Shown here piece after piece: positions 5,374 to 5,613 of a DNA stretch of 5,613 nucleotides. The translations under genes were made by a program, and so were the position numbers. The DNA is from Sandarakinorhabdus sp. (GTDB taxonomy: Bacteria; Pseudomonadota; Alphaproteobacteria; Sphingomonadales; Sphingomonadaceae): positions 1 through 5,613 of the forward strand of contig JALOSK010000193.1 of the NCBI GenBank assembly GCA_025458465.1, read 5' to 3'. Each line of letters begins with the position of its first letter. Position 1 is the first letter of the stretch. The notes beneath the pieces are model-generated. The model was not told the origin of the DNA. It did not search any database and was given only the letters and a program-made list of their open reading frames with translations.

Positions 5374-5613
5374 GGCTTTGGCGTCGGTGCCGGCGCCGGG
5401 CTGACGAAGTTGCCGGCATCGCCCGGAAAGGCGATCGGGCTTTCGCTGCCGTCGGCGCCGATGGTCGACACACCGAAGAACCAGTCATCGATCACCACGC
5501 CGTCCAGCGTCATCGACGTGGCATCGGCCGGTGCGGTGCGGCTGTACTGCCACTGCGGCGCCGTGGTGTCGCGCCACCACACCTTGTAGCCAGCCGCACC
5601 CTTCACCGGCGTC
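5370..5613 (-). CDS. C-terminal end of a probable secreted peptidase with a fibronectin type III-like domain, 5' part outside window
   Basis: The minus-strand frame is open from the window edge to TAG at 5372-5370, giving about 80 visible residues. The sequence TPVKGAAGYKVWWRDTTAPQW, with later DDWFFGVSTIGADGSESP, has the pattern of a fibronectin type III-like beta-sandwich: Tyr-x-Val-x-Trp-x-Arg strand, then a Phe-Gly-Val-Ser strand and an Asp-Gly-x-Glu-Ser turn. From memory, very similar tails occur at the C-terminus of M28-family zinc peptidases of sphingomonads, which are exported; the catalytic domain is not in the window, so this family call is inference. The chain ends in a Pro-rich tail (SPAPAPTPKP). 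A GTG at 5606 could be misread as a start, but the upstream Thr-Pro continues the domain, so the gene extends beyond the window. Its stop overlaps that of the convergent gene ending at 5373. Confidence 0.75.
   Translation of the reverse strand, partial: TPVKGAAGYKVWWRDTTAPQWQYSRTAPADATSMTLDGVVIDDWFFGVSTIGADGSESPIAFPGDAGNFVSPAPAPTPKP

Noticed and set aside
5604..5606. GTG as start of a complete 78-residue gene at the right end
   Set aside because: The preceding codons continue a fibronectin-like domain (Thr-Pro-Val-Lys-Gly), and a domain cut in the middle is not a plausible full protein. It is treated as a partial gene.

Overview
The window is GC-rich chromosomal DNA with housekeeping genes. 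It looks like an alphaproteobacterium, most likely a sphingomonad: the GlnA, ParE and ABC-F proteins have alphaproteobacterial features, and the gene entering from the right end resembles FN3-tailed secreted peptidases of sphingomonads. The taxonomic call rests on recalled protein families, not on a search.

Layout, left to right. Positions 2-529 (+) are the last 175 codons of glnA, type I glutamine synthetase, including the Tyr that GlnE adenylylates. Two perfect hairpins follow, the second with a T-tract (intrinsic terminator, 589-619). The glnA-parE gap (530-1031) has no convincing protein gene. It does hold a strong intrinsic terminator pointing to the MINUS strand (861-828: 11-bp stem, UUCG tetraloop, U8). 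Directly upstream on that strand are two small hairpins, one displaying an anti-Shine-Dalgarno CCUCCCC segment. Together they look like an unannotated small RNA of about 80 nt. Positions 1032-3023 (+) encode ParE, topoisomerase IV subunit B. Three bases further on, a convergent ABC-F ATPase gene (4856-3027, minus) ends.

The ABC-F protein is the main protein oddity. Its first nucleotide-binding domain lacks the whole ABC signature stretch: the chain runs from GFDEA through one Ile straight into WRMRVALA, where relatives have about 11 more residues ending in FSGG. The reading frame is intact, and both Walker A/B pairs and the second signature are present.

A 49-bp divergent gap separates the ABC-F gene from a small secreted protein of unknown function (4906-5373, +). 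That gene overlaps a convergent gene running off the right edge (5613-5370, minus) by the four bases CTAG, which serve as stop codons on both strands. The second gene is the C-terminal FN3-like end of a probable secreted peptidase.

The genes do not form a pathway: nitrogen assimilation, chromosome decatenation, a ribosome-associated ATPase and envelope proteins lie side by side in alternating orientation. The points worth a second look are the candidate sRNA, the ABC-F deletion and the very tight gene junctions. I see no mobile element, CRISPR array, tRNA or rRNA.
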